Positions 17,232 through 26,712 of a stretch of 55,962 bases of DNA are shown piece by piece. The translations under genes and the position numbers were made by a program. Position 1 is the stretch's first letter. Each line of letters begins with the position of its first letter. The notes under the pieces were generated by a model that did not search any database, was not told the origin of the DNA, and saw only the letters and a list, made by a program, of their open reading frames with translations. The DNA is taken from NCBI GenBank assembly GCA_949293335.1, contig CASFDA010000011.1, positions 1-55,962 on the forward strand, read 5' to 3'. This DNA is from an uncultured Spirochaetales bacterium. GTDB taxonomy: Bacteria; Spirochaetota; Spirochaetia; Sphaerochaetales; Sphaerochaetaceae.

Positions 17232-19247
17232 TCATCTGAGAGATGCTTCTATCGCCTTTCTCAGGTTCTGATTCTCTCCTTTCAGAAGTCCCGGATCTCT
17301 CTGGATTATGTCCTCTGCTTCAAGCTGTGCTTTCTCAATCAGATCACTGTCTGTGACAAGTGATGAGAACCTGAGGTGCAGGAATCCGGACTGGCGTATT
17401 CCAGTAATCTCCCCCGGACCTCTGATCAGAAGGTCCTTTTCCGCGATCCTGAATCCATCATTAGTGTCTCTCATTATCTTCAGCCTCTCGATCCCGTCTT
17501 CTGTCAGATTCTTCTGGAAAACCAGGAAGCAGTAAGAGGGAAGCGTTGAGCGTCCGACTCTTCCCCTGAGCTGGTGCAGTGCCGCAAGGCCGAATCTCTC
17601 AGCGTGTTCTATGACCATGCATGTTGCGTTCGGAACGTCAATTCCTACCTCGACGACCGATGTGGAAACAAGATAATTGATCTTTCCATCCCTGAAAAGA
17701 TTCAGTATCTCCATCTTCTCTTCTTCCGGGAGCTTTGAATGTATCATCCGGGATGAATATGAGGGGAAACGCTTTTTGAGTTCTTCATACATGGTGTTCA
17801 CATCCCTGAGCCCATCTTCCTCCTCGCTTTCTATCCGCGGATAGACGAAATATGCCTGATGTCCCCGTATGAATTCAACTTCTATCGAAGATAGCATCTC
17901 CTCCCTTTTCTGTTCTGAGACAAGATGAGTTTTCACAGGAAGCCGGCCTTTTGGCATTGTCTTTATTGTGGAGATATCCAGATCAGCATAGTAGGTGAGT
18001 GCCAGAGTGCGGGGAATGGGAGTTGCCGTCATCGAAAGCACATCCGGCTTTATTCCTTTTCTTTTCAAACTCTCCCTCTGTTCGACACCGAACCGGTGCT
18101 GTTCATCTATGATCACATATGTGAGGTTCTTGAAGCCAACATCGCTTGAGAAAAGCGCATGCGTGCCGATTGCTAGGTCAACGTTTCCTTTCCTGAGTGC
18201 ATCAAGGACCAGAGCCCTTCCTTTTCCCTTCACGTCTCCAGAAAGGAAACATATGCGTATCCCAAGGGGGGAAAGGAGCTTCGCAGCTCCCTCCGCATGC
18301 TGATGGGCAAGAAGTTCTGTGGGCGCCATGAATGCTACCTGTCCGCCTTTTGAAATCGCATGCAGGGCACTGATCCAGGCGACTAATGTCTTTCCCGATC
18401 CGACATCTCCCTGCAAAAGCCTCTCCATCGGGCTCTTTGAATCAAGATCTTTCCTTATTTCGTCCAGGACATTCTTCTGATCTGCCGTCAGATCAAAAGG
18501 AAGGGATGAAATGAGCTTCATCTCCAGAGGAGTAGTTATGCTCTTGCTCTCCTTTTCCCTCTTTCCTCTTTCCCTCTTTGCCTTGATCTCCATCACAAGC
18601 AGTTCTGTAAAGGCAAGTGTTCTTCGTGCCTTCTCGATATCTTCCATGCGCGATGGAAAGTGGATGTCCCTGTATGCCTTGTCGTGATGGATAAAGCCAT
18701 ATTTGATGTAAAGCCGATCAGGAAGTTCATCCGGGAATGGAGAAAGGACGGACAGGGCATAGGAAGAGGCGTTACGCATAATTTTCTCCGTAAGGTTCCC
18801 AGAGAGGGGATAGATAGGCAGTATCTTCCCGATACCTATCTCCTCCTTTCGCCTTTTGAGCTCAAACTGAGATGTGGAGAATCGTCCCATCCTCCTTTCC
18901 ACTGTTGCGTTTATATACCAGACTGAATCCAGATGGAGAACAGAATCGAGGAATTCGCGATTGAAGCACAGTATATCAAGTGGTGTGCCGTTATCGTCTT
19001 CTGCGGTTACTTTGAGCGTCCTCCCACGTCTGGATGGAAAAAAAGATTTTGAGATGATTACAATCCTGCAGTTGATCGAAGGATCTTCTATTGTCGTATC
19101 CTTCAGCAACCTCTCTTCCCTCCGGTCATCATAAGCGCGTGGAGAGAAGAGTACCATGTCGGAAAGTGTTTCTATTCCAAGCCGCTGGAACTCTCTTGCA
19201 GTTACCTTCCCGATTCCGGGGACTGTATCAATTCTCTTTTCATGCAT
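17232..19247 (-). CDS. recG: ATP-dependent DNA helicase RecG
   Basis: The 671-residue protein is the branch-migration helicase that remodels stalled forks. An N-terminal OB/wedge region (about 1-250) contains SINCRIVI-type strands. Helicase motifs follow: GDVGSGKT (Walker A), a DEQH box (IIDEQHRFG), SMTATPIPRT, and RGRVGRS of motif VI. The C-terminal TRG block is present. ATG 19247 is preferred over a TTG at 19268: it overlaps the yggT stop as TGATG, so it is translationally coupled. Length is normal. Confidence 0.95.
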   Translation of the reverse strand: MHEKRIDTVPGIGKVTAREFQRLGIETLSDMVLFSPRAYDDRREERLLKDTTIEDPSINCRIVIISKSFFPSRRGRTLKVTAEDDNGTPLDILCFNREFLDSVLHLDSVWYINATVERRMGRFSTSQFELKRRKEEIGIGKILPIYPLSGNLTEKIMRNASSYALSVLSPFPDELPDRLYIKYGFIHHDKAYRDIHFPSRMEDIEKARRTLAFTELLVMEIKAKRERGKREKESKSITTPLEMKLISSLPFDLTADQKNVLDEIRKDLDSKSPMERLLQGDVGSGKTLVAWISALHAISKGGQVAFMAPTELLAHQHAEGAAKLLSPLGIRICFLSGDVKGKGRALVLDALRKGNVDLAIGTHALFSSDVGFKNLTYVIIDEQHRFGVEQRESLKRKGIKPDVLSMTATPIPRTLALTYYADLDISTIKTMPKGRLPVKTHLVSEQKREEMLSSIEVEFIRGHQAYFVYPRIESEEEDGLRDVNTMYEELKKRFPSYSSRMIHSKLPEEEKMEILNLFRDGKINYLVSTSVVEVGIDVPNATCMVIEHAERFGLAALHQLRGRVGRSTLPSYCFLVFQKNLTEDGIERLKIMRDTNDGFRIAEKDLLIRGPGEITGIRQSGFLHLRFSSLVTDSDLIEKAQLEAEDIIQRDPGLLKGENQNLRKAIEASLR

Positions 19248-19837
19248 CAGAGGGGGATCCTGGAACAAAGAACCAGCAACATTTGGAACAGATTCAGTAC
19301 AAGGATGTAGAGCCCCACGAGAAGGAAGCAGAATACTACATTCATTGTAGAATCACGGAATATTCGGCGCGGAAACAGAAGGCGGAAGAATTTCCTTTCC
19401 ATGTTGTCAATTGAGGCTGTCATGGCATTCATGTTCATTGCAAACCGGGATCCCGGAATGAATGATCCTATAGTCCTCAGAAGCAGCAGAATGCCAAAGA
19501 GGATGAAGAAAAGCTGAACCCCGTAAGACCAGAACATCTGCACAAAAAGCTGCATGATGAGCGAGAGTCTCATTACTCCGTATGTCCCGTATATCGTGAA
19601 TATGGAACGGATGACCTCAAGCAATCCGATTCCAAGAAGCGGAGAGAAATCGAAAAGTCCCATCCTCAGATATTTTGATCTGAACATGTTCAGATAAGGA
19701 TCAACCATCATGGAAAGAAAATATGTTATTGAACCGGGTCTCGGATAGGGAGAGAACCAGCTCATGATTATCCTGATCCAGATTAAAGTAAGGTAGAATC
19801 CTACAATTCTGGATATGAAAAGTGCTACAGTTGCCAT
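19247..19837 (-). CDS. YggT-family membrane protein
   Basis: A 196-residue protein with two YGGT-type repeats: an N-terminal block with IRIIMSWFSPYP and VDPYLNMFR, and a weaker C-terminal one. About five hydrophobic helices are visible. YggT proteins are small membrane proteins linked to osmotic stress or division; no biochemical function is established. It lies 19 bases after dnaE and its stop is coupled to recG. Confidence 0.8.
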   Translation of the reverse strand: MATVALFISRIVGFYLTLIWIRIIMSWFSPYPRPGSITYFLSMMVDPYLNMFRSKYLRMGLFDFSPLLGIGLLEVIRSIFTIYGTYGVMRLSLIMQLFVQMFWSYGVQLFFILFGILLLLRTIGSFIPGSRFAMNMNAMTASIDNMERKFFRLLFPRRIFRDSTMNVVFCFLLVGLYILVLNLFQMLLVLCSRIPL

Positions 19838-19856
19838 AATTCTCCTCGATTAGAAA

Positions 19857-22800
19857 TTAGCAGACCATTACAGAGCTGACAACAGCCAGAGCCTTCAGTT
19901 TTTTTGTCATTTCGTTGGAGTACGCGAGGAAATCATCATAAGATAGCCTCACACCTGTCTTCTCATTCTCCAATTCCAGATATACAGGAATCGAACCTCT
20001 TTCTGCCGACATCACTTCCTTCAGTTCCTCCAACGCTCCCTCTTTCATCACTATGTCATCCTTGAGCCTGATGACTATCTTGCCGATGTTCTCTGGCGTT
20101 ATGTCATCCGGATCGAATACCTCATCGATCGCGAAATTGATTCTTCCATCTTTGTTCGAGAATACTCCCTTGAACGCATACACGCCATCTTCCTCGATCT
20201 TCTCCCCATAGGATTCATATCCTTTGGGGAAAAGGACTGCCTCTGTCTCTCCTTCTTTGGTCTGGAGGACAAAGGATGCCATCTTCAGTCCTGCTTTGCT
20301 TTTCAGCATCCGCTTTGATGCGCAGAGTGCAATGAACTGTGTCTTTCTTCCGTACGGTATTGTCGACTCATCGGACAAGTCCACTCTGACTGCTTCTTTT
20401 ATCTTTTCCGAATATTTGTCGAGAGGATGTCCTGAGATATAGAAGCCGAGGAGTGTTTTTTCGGTCTTCAGCTTCTCTTCCTGTGAAAAATCCGGGACTT
20501 CCTTCATCTTGAAATCGTTCATCACAGTGTCTTCCTCTCCGAAGAGAGCCATCTGCCCGCCTTTTGTTATCTCTTTCCCGGATCTGTCGTACTCGATTGC
20601 TGATTCTAGGTTGGAAAATAGAGTCGCCCTGTTTTCTCCAAGTTCATCAAAGCATCCGGCTCCGATCAAAGACTCAAGAAGACGGGAGTTGAGATTTTCG
20701 GGCATCCTTTCCAGAAAGTTCAGGAAAGAAGTGAAATTTCCTCTCTTCTCCCGTTCTGCGATAATGACCTTGACTATGCTCTCTCCGACATTCTTGATGC
20801 CGGCAAGTCCGTATATGATGTCCCCATTGACGACATTGAAGTGCACATCGGATTTGTTTATCGATGGGGGAAGGACCTTTATTCCCATCTGTGGAGCAAG
20901 GTTGAGATATTCACTGAACTTGTCAGGGCTTCCCATTTCGTTCGTCAGGTTCGCTGCCAGGAACTCAGACGGGAAGTTTGCTTTGAGATAGGCGGTCTGG
21001 TATGCAACGACAGAGTAGGCCACTGCATGGCTTTTATTGAAGCCATAGCCTGCAAAAGGCTCGAGAATATGGAAGATCCGTTCTGCTGTCTCTGCAGAAT
21101 ATCCTTTCTTGACAGCACCGTTGCGGAACTTCACAAGTTCTCCCTCAAGCTTGTCCTTCTCTTTCTTGCCCATGATCCTCCTGAGGATATCGGCCTCTCC
21201 GAGAGTATAACCGGCAATTACCTGGGCAACCTGCATTACCTGTTCCTGATAAACGATGACTCCGTATGTTGTCTTGAGGATGTTCTCGAGATCTGGATGC
21301 GGATATTCTATCTTCCTGACTCCGCGTTTGCTGTCTATGTACTGGTCGATGAACTGCATCGGCCCCGGACGGTAGAGCGCATTCAAGCTTACAAGATCTT
21401 CGATCTCGCTTGGCTCTGCACGCTTCAGGATCCTTCTCATTCCTGCTGATTCGAACTGGAACACGCATGCGCTGTCACCTGCTGATAGCATCTTGAAAGT
21501 TTTCTCATCCTTCTCATCTATCTTGTTGATGTCGAAGGAAGGAATTCTCTTTCGGATCAGATCTTCCGTGTGCTTGATGAGGGTAAGTGTCTTCAGACCA
21601 AGGAAGTCCATCTTCACGAGGCCGCACTTCTCAATCTGCTTCATCGTGTATTGGGTTGCAACTCCACCGGTCTTGGGATCTGTCATCAGAGGAACATAGT
21701 TCTCGAGAGGCTCCCTGCCTATGACAACTCCTGCTGCATGCAGAGATGTATGCCGATGAAAGCCTTCCAGCTTTCTTGAAGTATCAAAAAGTTCTTTGTA
21801 GATTCCGCCGCTTTCGTAGAATTCTCTAAGTTTCTCTTCCTGTTCAAGCGCTTTGTCCACACTCATTCCAGGTTCATCCGGGATAAGTGAGCAGATCTTG
21901 TTTGCCTCGTCGTATGGAATGTCCAGAACGCGTGCGACATCCTTGACGACCATCTTTGTCTTGAGTGTTCCGAACGTGACGATCTGTCCGACCTTCTCTT
22001 TTCCGTAGTGTTCGGTCACATAGTCGATCACTTCTCCACGTCGTTCGAAGCAGAAGTCGACGTCGAAGTCAGGCATCGATACACGCTCCGGGTTCAGGAA
22101 TCGCTCGAAGAGAAGGCTGTACTTTATAGGATCAATATCGGTGATTCTGATTGAATACGCTACAAGGCTTCCCGCCCCGGATCCACGTCCCGGACCTACT
22201 GGAATGCCATGGTTCTTCGCCCAGACTATGTAATCCATGACGATCAGGAAGTAACCAGGGAAGTTCATCTTCTCGATGATGCCCAGTTCATAGTCAAGAC
22301 GGCTCTGAAGTTCGTCGGTTATCACTTCATAGCGTTCTTTCAATCCTTTGTTCGCAAGATATCTCAGATATTCCGCTTCGCTCTGGAATGGTTCCGGTAT
22401 TTCGCACTTTGGCAGGACAGGGCCAGGGAACTTGATCTCTATATTGCATCTATTTGCAAGTTCCGATGTATTTCCAATCGCCTCTGGAATCCAGGAAAAG
22501 AGCTCTTCCATCTCTTGCTGTGTCTTGAAATAGAACTCTTCGGAAGGAAAACGCATCCTGTTCTCATCGTTCTTCTTGCTGTTTGTGCCGATGCAGAGGA
22601 GGGTATCCTGTGCATTGGCATCCTCTTTCTCGATGTAGTGGATATCGTTTGTCGCAATTATTGGGATATCAAGTTCATGTGCGAGGCGTACAAGGATAGG
22701 GTTCGTATACTTCTGTTCTTCCAGTCCATGGTCCTGGAGCTCGATGTAATACCTATCTCCGAACAGTTCCTTGAACCAGAGAGCTCTCTCACGTGCGCTG

Positions 22801-23303
22801 TTGTAATATATCTCTTCTTCTGCCGGCGATGGCTTTACAAATGTCCTTGAGCCTTTTGGCTGTGGTCCCATCAGGATCTGTAATATCTCTCCTGCCAGGC
22901 ATGCAGATGTGCAGATCAGGTCACTGCTGTATTTTCTGAGGCATTCGTCATCGATTCTCGGCTTGTAATAGAAACCCTCCTTGAACGCGATCGAATTGAG
23001 TTTCATCAGGTTGTGATAGCCATTGTCGTTCATCGCTATGAGGATCAGATGATAATATTTGTTCAGGCTGTCCCTGCTTCGTCTGTTCTCGGGGTTTACG
23101 TAGAATTCACACCCGATGAGCGGATTGATCCCGTTGTTCCTGCATTCATCATAGAAATAGAGTGCGCCGAACATGTTTCCGTGATCGGTGATCGCAAGGC
23201 TCTTCATTCCGCAGGAAACTGCTTTCTTGACGTAATTCTTTATTGAGGCAGCTCCATCGAGAAGAGAGAAGTCGGTATGATTATGAAGATGTACAAATTC
23301 CAT
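19857..23303 (-). CDS. dnaE: DNA polymerase III alpha subunit
   Basis: The replicative polymerase catalytic subunit, 1148 residues, close to the usual DnaE1 length. The PHP domain opens with FVHLHNHTDFSLLDG. The polymerase core includes PVGPGRGSGAGS and the catalytic aspartates in MPDFDVDFCFERR. The helix-hairpin-helix and OB regions follow (residues about 800-1060), with LLGFYISGHPLD between them. It begins 10 bases after the FAD subunit gene, so the essential polymerase is probably transcribed with the xanthine-dehydrogenase-like set. Confidence 0.96.
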   Translation of the reverse strand: MEFVHLHNHTDFSLLDGAASIKNYVKKAVSCGMKSLAITDHGNMFGALYFYDECRNNGINPLIGCEFYVNPENRRSRDSLNKYYHLILIAMNDNGYHNLMKLNSIAFKEGFYYKPRIDDECLRKYSSDLICTSACLAGEILQILMGPQPKGSRTFVKPSPAEEEIYYNSARERALWFKELFGDRYYIELQDHGLEEQKYTNPILVRLAHELDIPIIATNDIHYIEKEDANAQDTLLCIGTNSKKNDENRMRFPSEEFYFKTQQEMEELFSWIPEAIGNTSELANRCNIEIKFPGPVLPKCEIPEPFQSEAEYLRYLANKGLKERYEVITDELQSRLDYELGIIEKMNFPGYFLIVMDYIVWAKNHGIPVGPGRGSGAGSLVAYSIRITDIDPIKYSLLFERFLNPERVSMPDFDVDFCFERRGEVIDYVTEHYGKEKVGQIVTFGTLKTKMVVKDVARVLDIPYDEANKICSLIPDEPGMSVDKALEQEEKLREFYESGGIYKELFDTSRKLEGFHRHTSLHAAGVVIGREPLENYVPLMTDPKTGGVATQYTMKQIEKCGLVKMDFLGLKTLTLIKHTEDLIRKRIPSFDINKIDEKDEKTFKMLSAGDSACVFQFESAGMRRILKRAEPSEIEDLVSLNALYRPGPMQFIDQYIDSKRGVRKIEYPHPDLENILKTTYGVIVYQEQVMQVAQVIAGYTLGEADILRRIMGKKEKDKLEGELVKFRNGAVKKGYSAETAERIFHILEPFAGYGFNKSHAVAYSVVAYQTAYLKANFPSEFLAANLTNEMGSPDKFSEYLNLAPQMGIKVLPPSINKSDVHFNVVNGDIIYGLAGIKNVGESIVKVIIAEREKRGNFTSFLNFLERMPENLNSRLLESLIGAGCFDELGENRATLFSNLESAIEYDRSGKEITKGGQMALFGEEDTVMNDFKMKEVPDFSQEEKLKTEKTLLGFYISGHPLDKYSEKIKEAVRVDLSDESTIPYGRKTQFIALCASKRMLKSKAGLKMASFVLQTKEGETEAVLFPKGYESYGEKIEEDGVYAFKGVFSNKDGRINFAIDEVFDPDDITPENIGKIVIRLKDDIVMKEGALEELKEVMSAERGSIPVYLELENEKTGVRLSYDDFLAYSNEMTKKLKALAVVSSVMVC

Positions 23304-23313
23304 TTTGATTAAC

Positions 23314-24201
23314 TTACTTTGCTTCGGCCATCGGTGTCGAGAGGATACGGATGTTTATGTTCCCGACAATTTCTTTCAGAAGTCCCTTTATCCGTTCTGC
23401 CTGAACAGGAGAGAGCTTTATCTCTGAAGAGAGGGACTCCAGTATCATGTTCACCAGTGTCTGCGCCTCCTTCGGATCGAGAGGAAACCTCACTGTCTGC
23501 ATCATGTTGTCTATCTCTCTGAGGGATACGAATGGGGCTGTAGGAATCGAGAAAGAAAAACGCGCATCGTTGATCACGTTCTGGTCCTGATTCGCTACGA
23601 AACTTATCGCGACAGCGCTGTCCCTTTCACGCACGAAAGACCCTGCCGTCTTGAACTCCTGGACATTCCTTTCATATATGGGGATTCGTATTCTGCTTAT
23701 GAGACCATATTGAATGGCGTTTTTCCCGAACAGATAGGAAATAGGATACCATTTCGAGTGAAGCCTCTTTTTCTTGATGGTGCGGACTTCACAGCTGGCA
23801 TCGAGTATAGAAAGAGTACCTGGGATGCTCGACATGGTCTCTCTGGATTTTATCGCACCTCCGATTGTTATCCTTCTGGTAAGTATCTTTCCACCGATCG
23901 ATTCGATATTCCTTACCAGTACTTCAGGTATCACAGTGCGGGCGACAGAGAGGATCTCGTCCAGTGTAACCATTGACCCGAATTCGACTAGGCGGTCATT
24001 TCTCTGGAAACGGCGAAGCTCATCTATCTGTCCCAGGAAAATGATCTCTTCGCTCTTCGAGGAAGGGTATGAGTCCTTTCGTCTCATGAGCGATGTTCCT
24101 CCTGCCCAGAATATCGCGTCCGGATGACTCTGGAGAATCGCTGAAAGCTCGGTTATCGTACTCGGATTATATATGTTCGGGGATCTAAGACCTTCGTACA
24201 C
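23314..24201 (-). CDS. xanthine-dehydrogenase-type FAD-binding subunit
   Basis: The 295-residue protein is a CoxM/XdhB-like FAD subunit. AGGTSLM (about residues 33-39) and TIGGAIK (about 112-118) match the two flavin-binding glycine motifs. The C-terminal CO-dehydrogenase-flavoprotein-like domain is present. It would carry electrons between FAD and the 2Fe-2S partner. The gene overlaps the Fe-S subunit by 17 bases and precedes dnaE. It is intact, in contrast to the altered large subunit upstream. Confidence 0.85.
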   Translation of the reverse strand: MYEGLRSPNIYNPSTITELSAILQSHPDAIFWAGGTSLMRRKDSYPSSKSEEIIFLGQIDELRRFQRNDRLVEFGSMVTLDEILSVARTVIPEVLVRNIESIGGKILTRRITIGGAIKSRETMSSIPGTLSILDASCEVRTIKKKRLHSKWYPISYLFGKNAIQYGLISRIRIPIYERNVQEFKTAGSFVRERDSAVAISFVANQDQNVINDARFSFSIPTAPFVSLREIDNMMQTVRFPLDPKEAQTLVNMILESLSSEIKLSPVQAERIKGLLKEIVGNINIRILSTPMAEAK

Positions 24202-24664
24202 GTCTGCGTCTCCTTATGTTTATTGCCTCCTTGACGATTCGTATCTCGTCAGCAGGATCCATGCATGCGCATGTGAGTGTGGCCATTTCCCTCTTTATAT
24301 CCTCATCTTTTGTGATTCCTCTTGATATGAGGGATTCGAACAGCAGAGTACGGGATTCGAAACAGGCAGGACATGGCCTTATCTTCACGATCTCATATGC
24401 CTTTTCGATGTCCTTGTAGTTTCTTGTCTTCCTGAAACTTTCGAAAGTTATTATCGTTTTGCCGTTTATCTCGAAGGCGGGCACGAGACAGGAAAGCACA
24501 GGCTTGCCGTCCACAAGGGCAATGCAATTCCCGCATCCGTTTCCTTTGCAGCAAGATGAGAATCCGGGAGAACCAATATCATCTGCCAGGATATATGAAA
24601 GAGGTTTGTTCGAGTTCAGTGAGAGGGAAAGGGTTTTTCCGTCCACTATGCATTCTACCCTCAT
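24185..24664 (-). CDS. xanthine-dehydrogenase-type 2Fe-2S subunit
   Basis: A 159-residue protein with two 2Fe-2S sites. The first is plant-ferredoxin-like: C39, C44, C47 and C59 (C-x4-C-x2-C-x11-C, exactly the XdhC/CoxS spacing). The second is C98-x2-C101 and, 30 residues later, C132-A-C134, with the usual CGxC changed to CPAC and CRC to CAC. Both clusters therefore look usable. It overlaps the large subunit by 4 bases and the FAD subunit by 17. Confidence 0.88.
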   Translation of the reverse strand: MRVECIVDGKTLSLSLNSNKPLSYILADDIGSPGFSSCCKGNGCGNCIALVDGKPVLSCLVPAFEINGKTIITFESFRKTRNYKDIEKAYEIVKIRPCPACFESRTLLFESLISRGITKDEDIKREMATLTCACMDPADEIRIVKEAINIRRRRRVRRS

Positions 24665-26628
24665 GCCTGCCCTCCTTTTTCTCTGATGGCTTTCCTCAGG
24701 CTTTCTGAAGTGACAGGAAGGAACGCTTCCTTATCTCCAAGCGCTTCTCTGAGGGCATTTGCAAGCGCACTGGTTGTAAGTGCCCTCACCAGTTCTGAAG
24801 TCGATGCGACTTTCGCGCTGTTCTTGTGGCTGAAAGAGATGGACATCTTGGCATTGTCGCTTATTGTCGCACCCAGTCGCGCTATGGTCTTGAGGATGTT
24901 CTGCTTTATCGAGTTCATGAGCTTCTCTTCCTCTGCGACACTTTCCAGAGAGAACTCTGCCCATAATCTTGTCACTTCCAGGGAAAAGGCACTTTCCTTT
25001 ATCACGACTTCTATTATCATTGCTCCGAAGGAACTTGGATCAAACTCACATGGAGAGAACTTGTTCTCCACGTCGATGATCAGTGAGAACGGCGGTTTCT
25101 CGCTCTCTCTCAGCTGCTTCAGTCTTTTTGCTCCCGATATTAGTTGCTGTGAGAAGTTGCATATGAATCTCGAAAGGATTTTCGGTCCTGAATCCTTCGT
25201 ATCCGGTCCGAAAGGAAGGAAAATTACCTGCTCTTCGCTTTCGAGTCCCATCTCCTCTTTTATCATTGTCTTCCAGAATTTCAATGCAGTTCCATGACTG
25301 AATGCCGATGAGTTGATCTGTACAGTGTTTTTCTGGGTGTATGTCATTACTGCCTGGAATTCATTTTCGGTGATGAACGTAGTAGAGAAGCCGGAAATGC
25401 CGACGCCCGATGCAATACCTATTCCCCTGAGTTTCTCTATCAGACCGAAGTCTCCTCTCTGCTGATGGCATGAAAACCACTTTCTCTCGAAGTATGACTT
25501 CTTTCCTATGTTCTCGAGGACTTTCTTCAGCTCATCGCTTTCAAGTGCGGGAATGTAGTCAGTAAACTTTCTCTTGTCACCTAAAAGGAGAAAACGGTAT
25601 GCCAGAGGACTCATCTTGGCAATCCTTGCCATTTCGGAGATGTGGTATTCGCTGGCACCAAGAGCCTCGGCATACCCGAGGGAGCCGAAAAGAGTTGAAG
25701 GTCTCTCATCGCTGGTTTTTATCTTTATTTCCACTGAAAGGGCCTCGAGCGGGTAATAGGGGATGATGGCTGCCATCGCCTGCCTCTGGTACTCCCTCCA
25801 GAGGTACGGGTATTTTCCAAGCTCTGCCTCAAGCGTTATCTGTTCTGCCAGTGGTTTCCCGTCCTTCATGTATGTTGTGAAGTTGTACTTCACTTCACCG
25901 CGTTCTGAATAAGCACTCTCCCGTATCTCTACAGGGACCTTCAGGCTTTCAGTCGCAAGGGCCGCGATGCATGCGGTCTTTATCGGGGTGAGGAAATATT
26001 CATCGTTTGGCGCATGGTATTCAAGCTGATGGATGACAACGCGTTCAATTCTCACTCCTGTGACTTCCGAAACACACTTTTTCACGAGCATCGGATATTC
26101 AGTCGGAACCATAACGTGAAGGTTTGCCCCTTCGTGCCAGCTTGTAGTCTTGAATATTATGTGAGATGGTGATGTGGTCTTGTTGAGCATATACGAGTGC
26201 TCGAGTTTTACTATGCCATTGCTTTTCTCACTTCCATCATCGTCATTCTCCTTTTCGGAGAACGCAAGTATATTGCCGTATGAGTACTCGTCTTTTCGTG
26301 TCTTTGCAGTTTCCTCTCCTTCCTCTTTATTGACCTCTTCATAGGTTATCTCTGCTTCTCTGGCTAAAATGTCAGCAGTTTCGTAATCACTTGCAAAGAC
26401 GGCAAAGATGGCTTCCCCTTTATAGCCAGTTATTCCTGGGGAGAAAATAGGTATCTTCTCTCCGAATACCCTTATGTAGTTGTTCTCTCCCAAAGTCTCT
26501 GCAGAGAGAGTGAGGTGAGGCCTTTCCATCTCCTTTGCTTCCATACTGGAAATAAGGAGGTTGGCACCATCTGCGTGCCGTATCAGGCCATAGCGCATAT
26601 TGAGGCGGGAAAAGGTAGTTTCAGCCAT
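24661..26628 (-). CDS. degenerate xanthine-dehydrogenase-like molybdopterin subunit
   Basis: A 655-residue relative of the XdhA/CoxL molybdenum subunit, shorter than the usual 750-780. Fold landmarks remain (GYKGEAIFAVFASDYETA near 68-85, LANALREALG near 622-631). The motifs that hold cofactor and substrate do not: the GGGFGGK loop is replaced by HAPNDEYF (205-212), the AFRGFG arginine loop is STLFGSLG (311-318), and the catalytic GxGE glutamate near the C-terminus aligns with ASTS (608-611). I infer either a non-catalytic scaffold or a different chemistry. Reading frame is intact and operon partners are conserved, so it is not an ordinary pseudogene. Alignment was by eye. Confidence 0.7.
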   Translation of the reverse strand: MAETTFSRLNMRYGLIRHADGANLLISSMEAKEMERPHLTLSAETLGENNYIRVFGEKIPIFSPGITGYKGEAIFAVFASDYETADILAREAEITYEEVNKEEGEETAKTRKDEYSYGNILAFSEKENDDDGSEKSNGIVKLEHSYMLNKTTSPSHIIFKTTSWHEGANLHVMVPTEYPMLVKKCVSEVTGVRIERVVIHQLEYHAPNDEYFLTPIKTACIAALATESLKVPVEIRESAYSERGEVKYNFTTYMKDGKPLAEQITLEAELGKYPYLWREYQRQAMAAIIPYYPLEALSVEIKIKTSDERPSTLFGSLGYAEALGASEYHISEMARIAKMSPLAYRFLLLGDKRKFTDYIPALESDELKKVLENIGKKSYFERKWFSCHQQRGDFGLIEKLRGIGIASGVGISGFSTTFITENEFQAVMTYTQKNTVQINSSAFSHGTALKFWKTMIKEEMGLESEEQVIFLPFGPDTKDSGPKILSRFICNFSQQLISGAKRLKQLRESEKPPFSLIIDVENKFSPCEFDPSSFGAMIIEVVIKESAFSLEVTRLWAEFSLESVAEEEKLMNSIKQNILKTIARLGATISDNAKMSISFSHKNSAKVASTSELVRALTTSALANALREALGDKEAFLPVTSESLRKAIREKGGQA

Positions 26629-26712
26629 GTTTTGAGAGTACCATTAATACCGGCATAAGGCAACTTTTGCTCATTCTGGAAAAGTGCTATCAAAGATAGG
26701 TAAGGTAGATTT

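Noticed and set aside
24661-26628. large xanthine-dehydrogenase-like gene as a simple pseudogene
   Set aside because: The frame has no stop or frameshift and both partner genes overlap it in coupled fashion.
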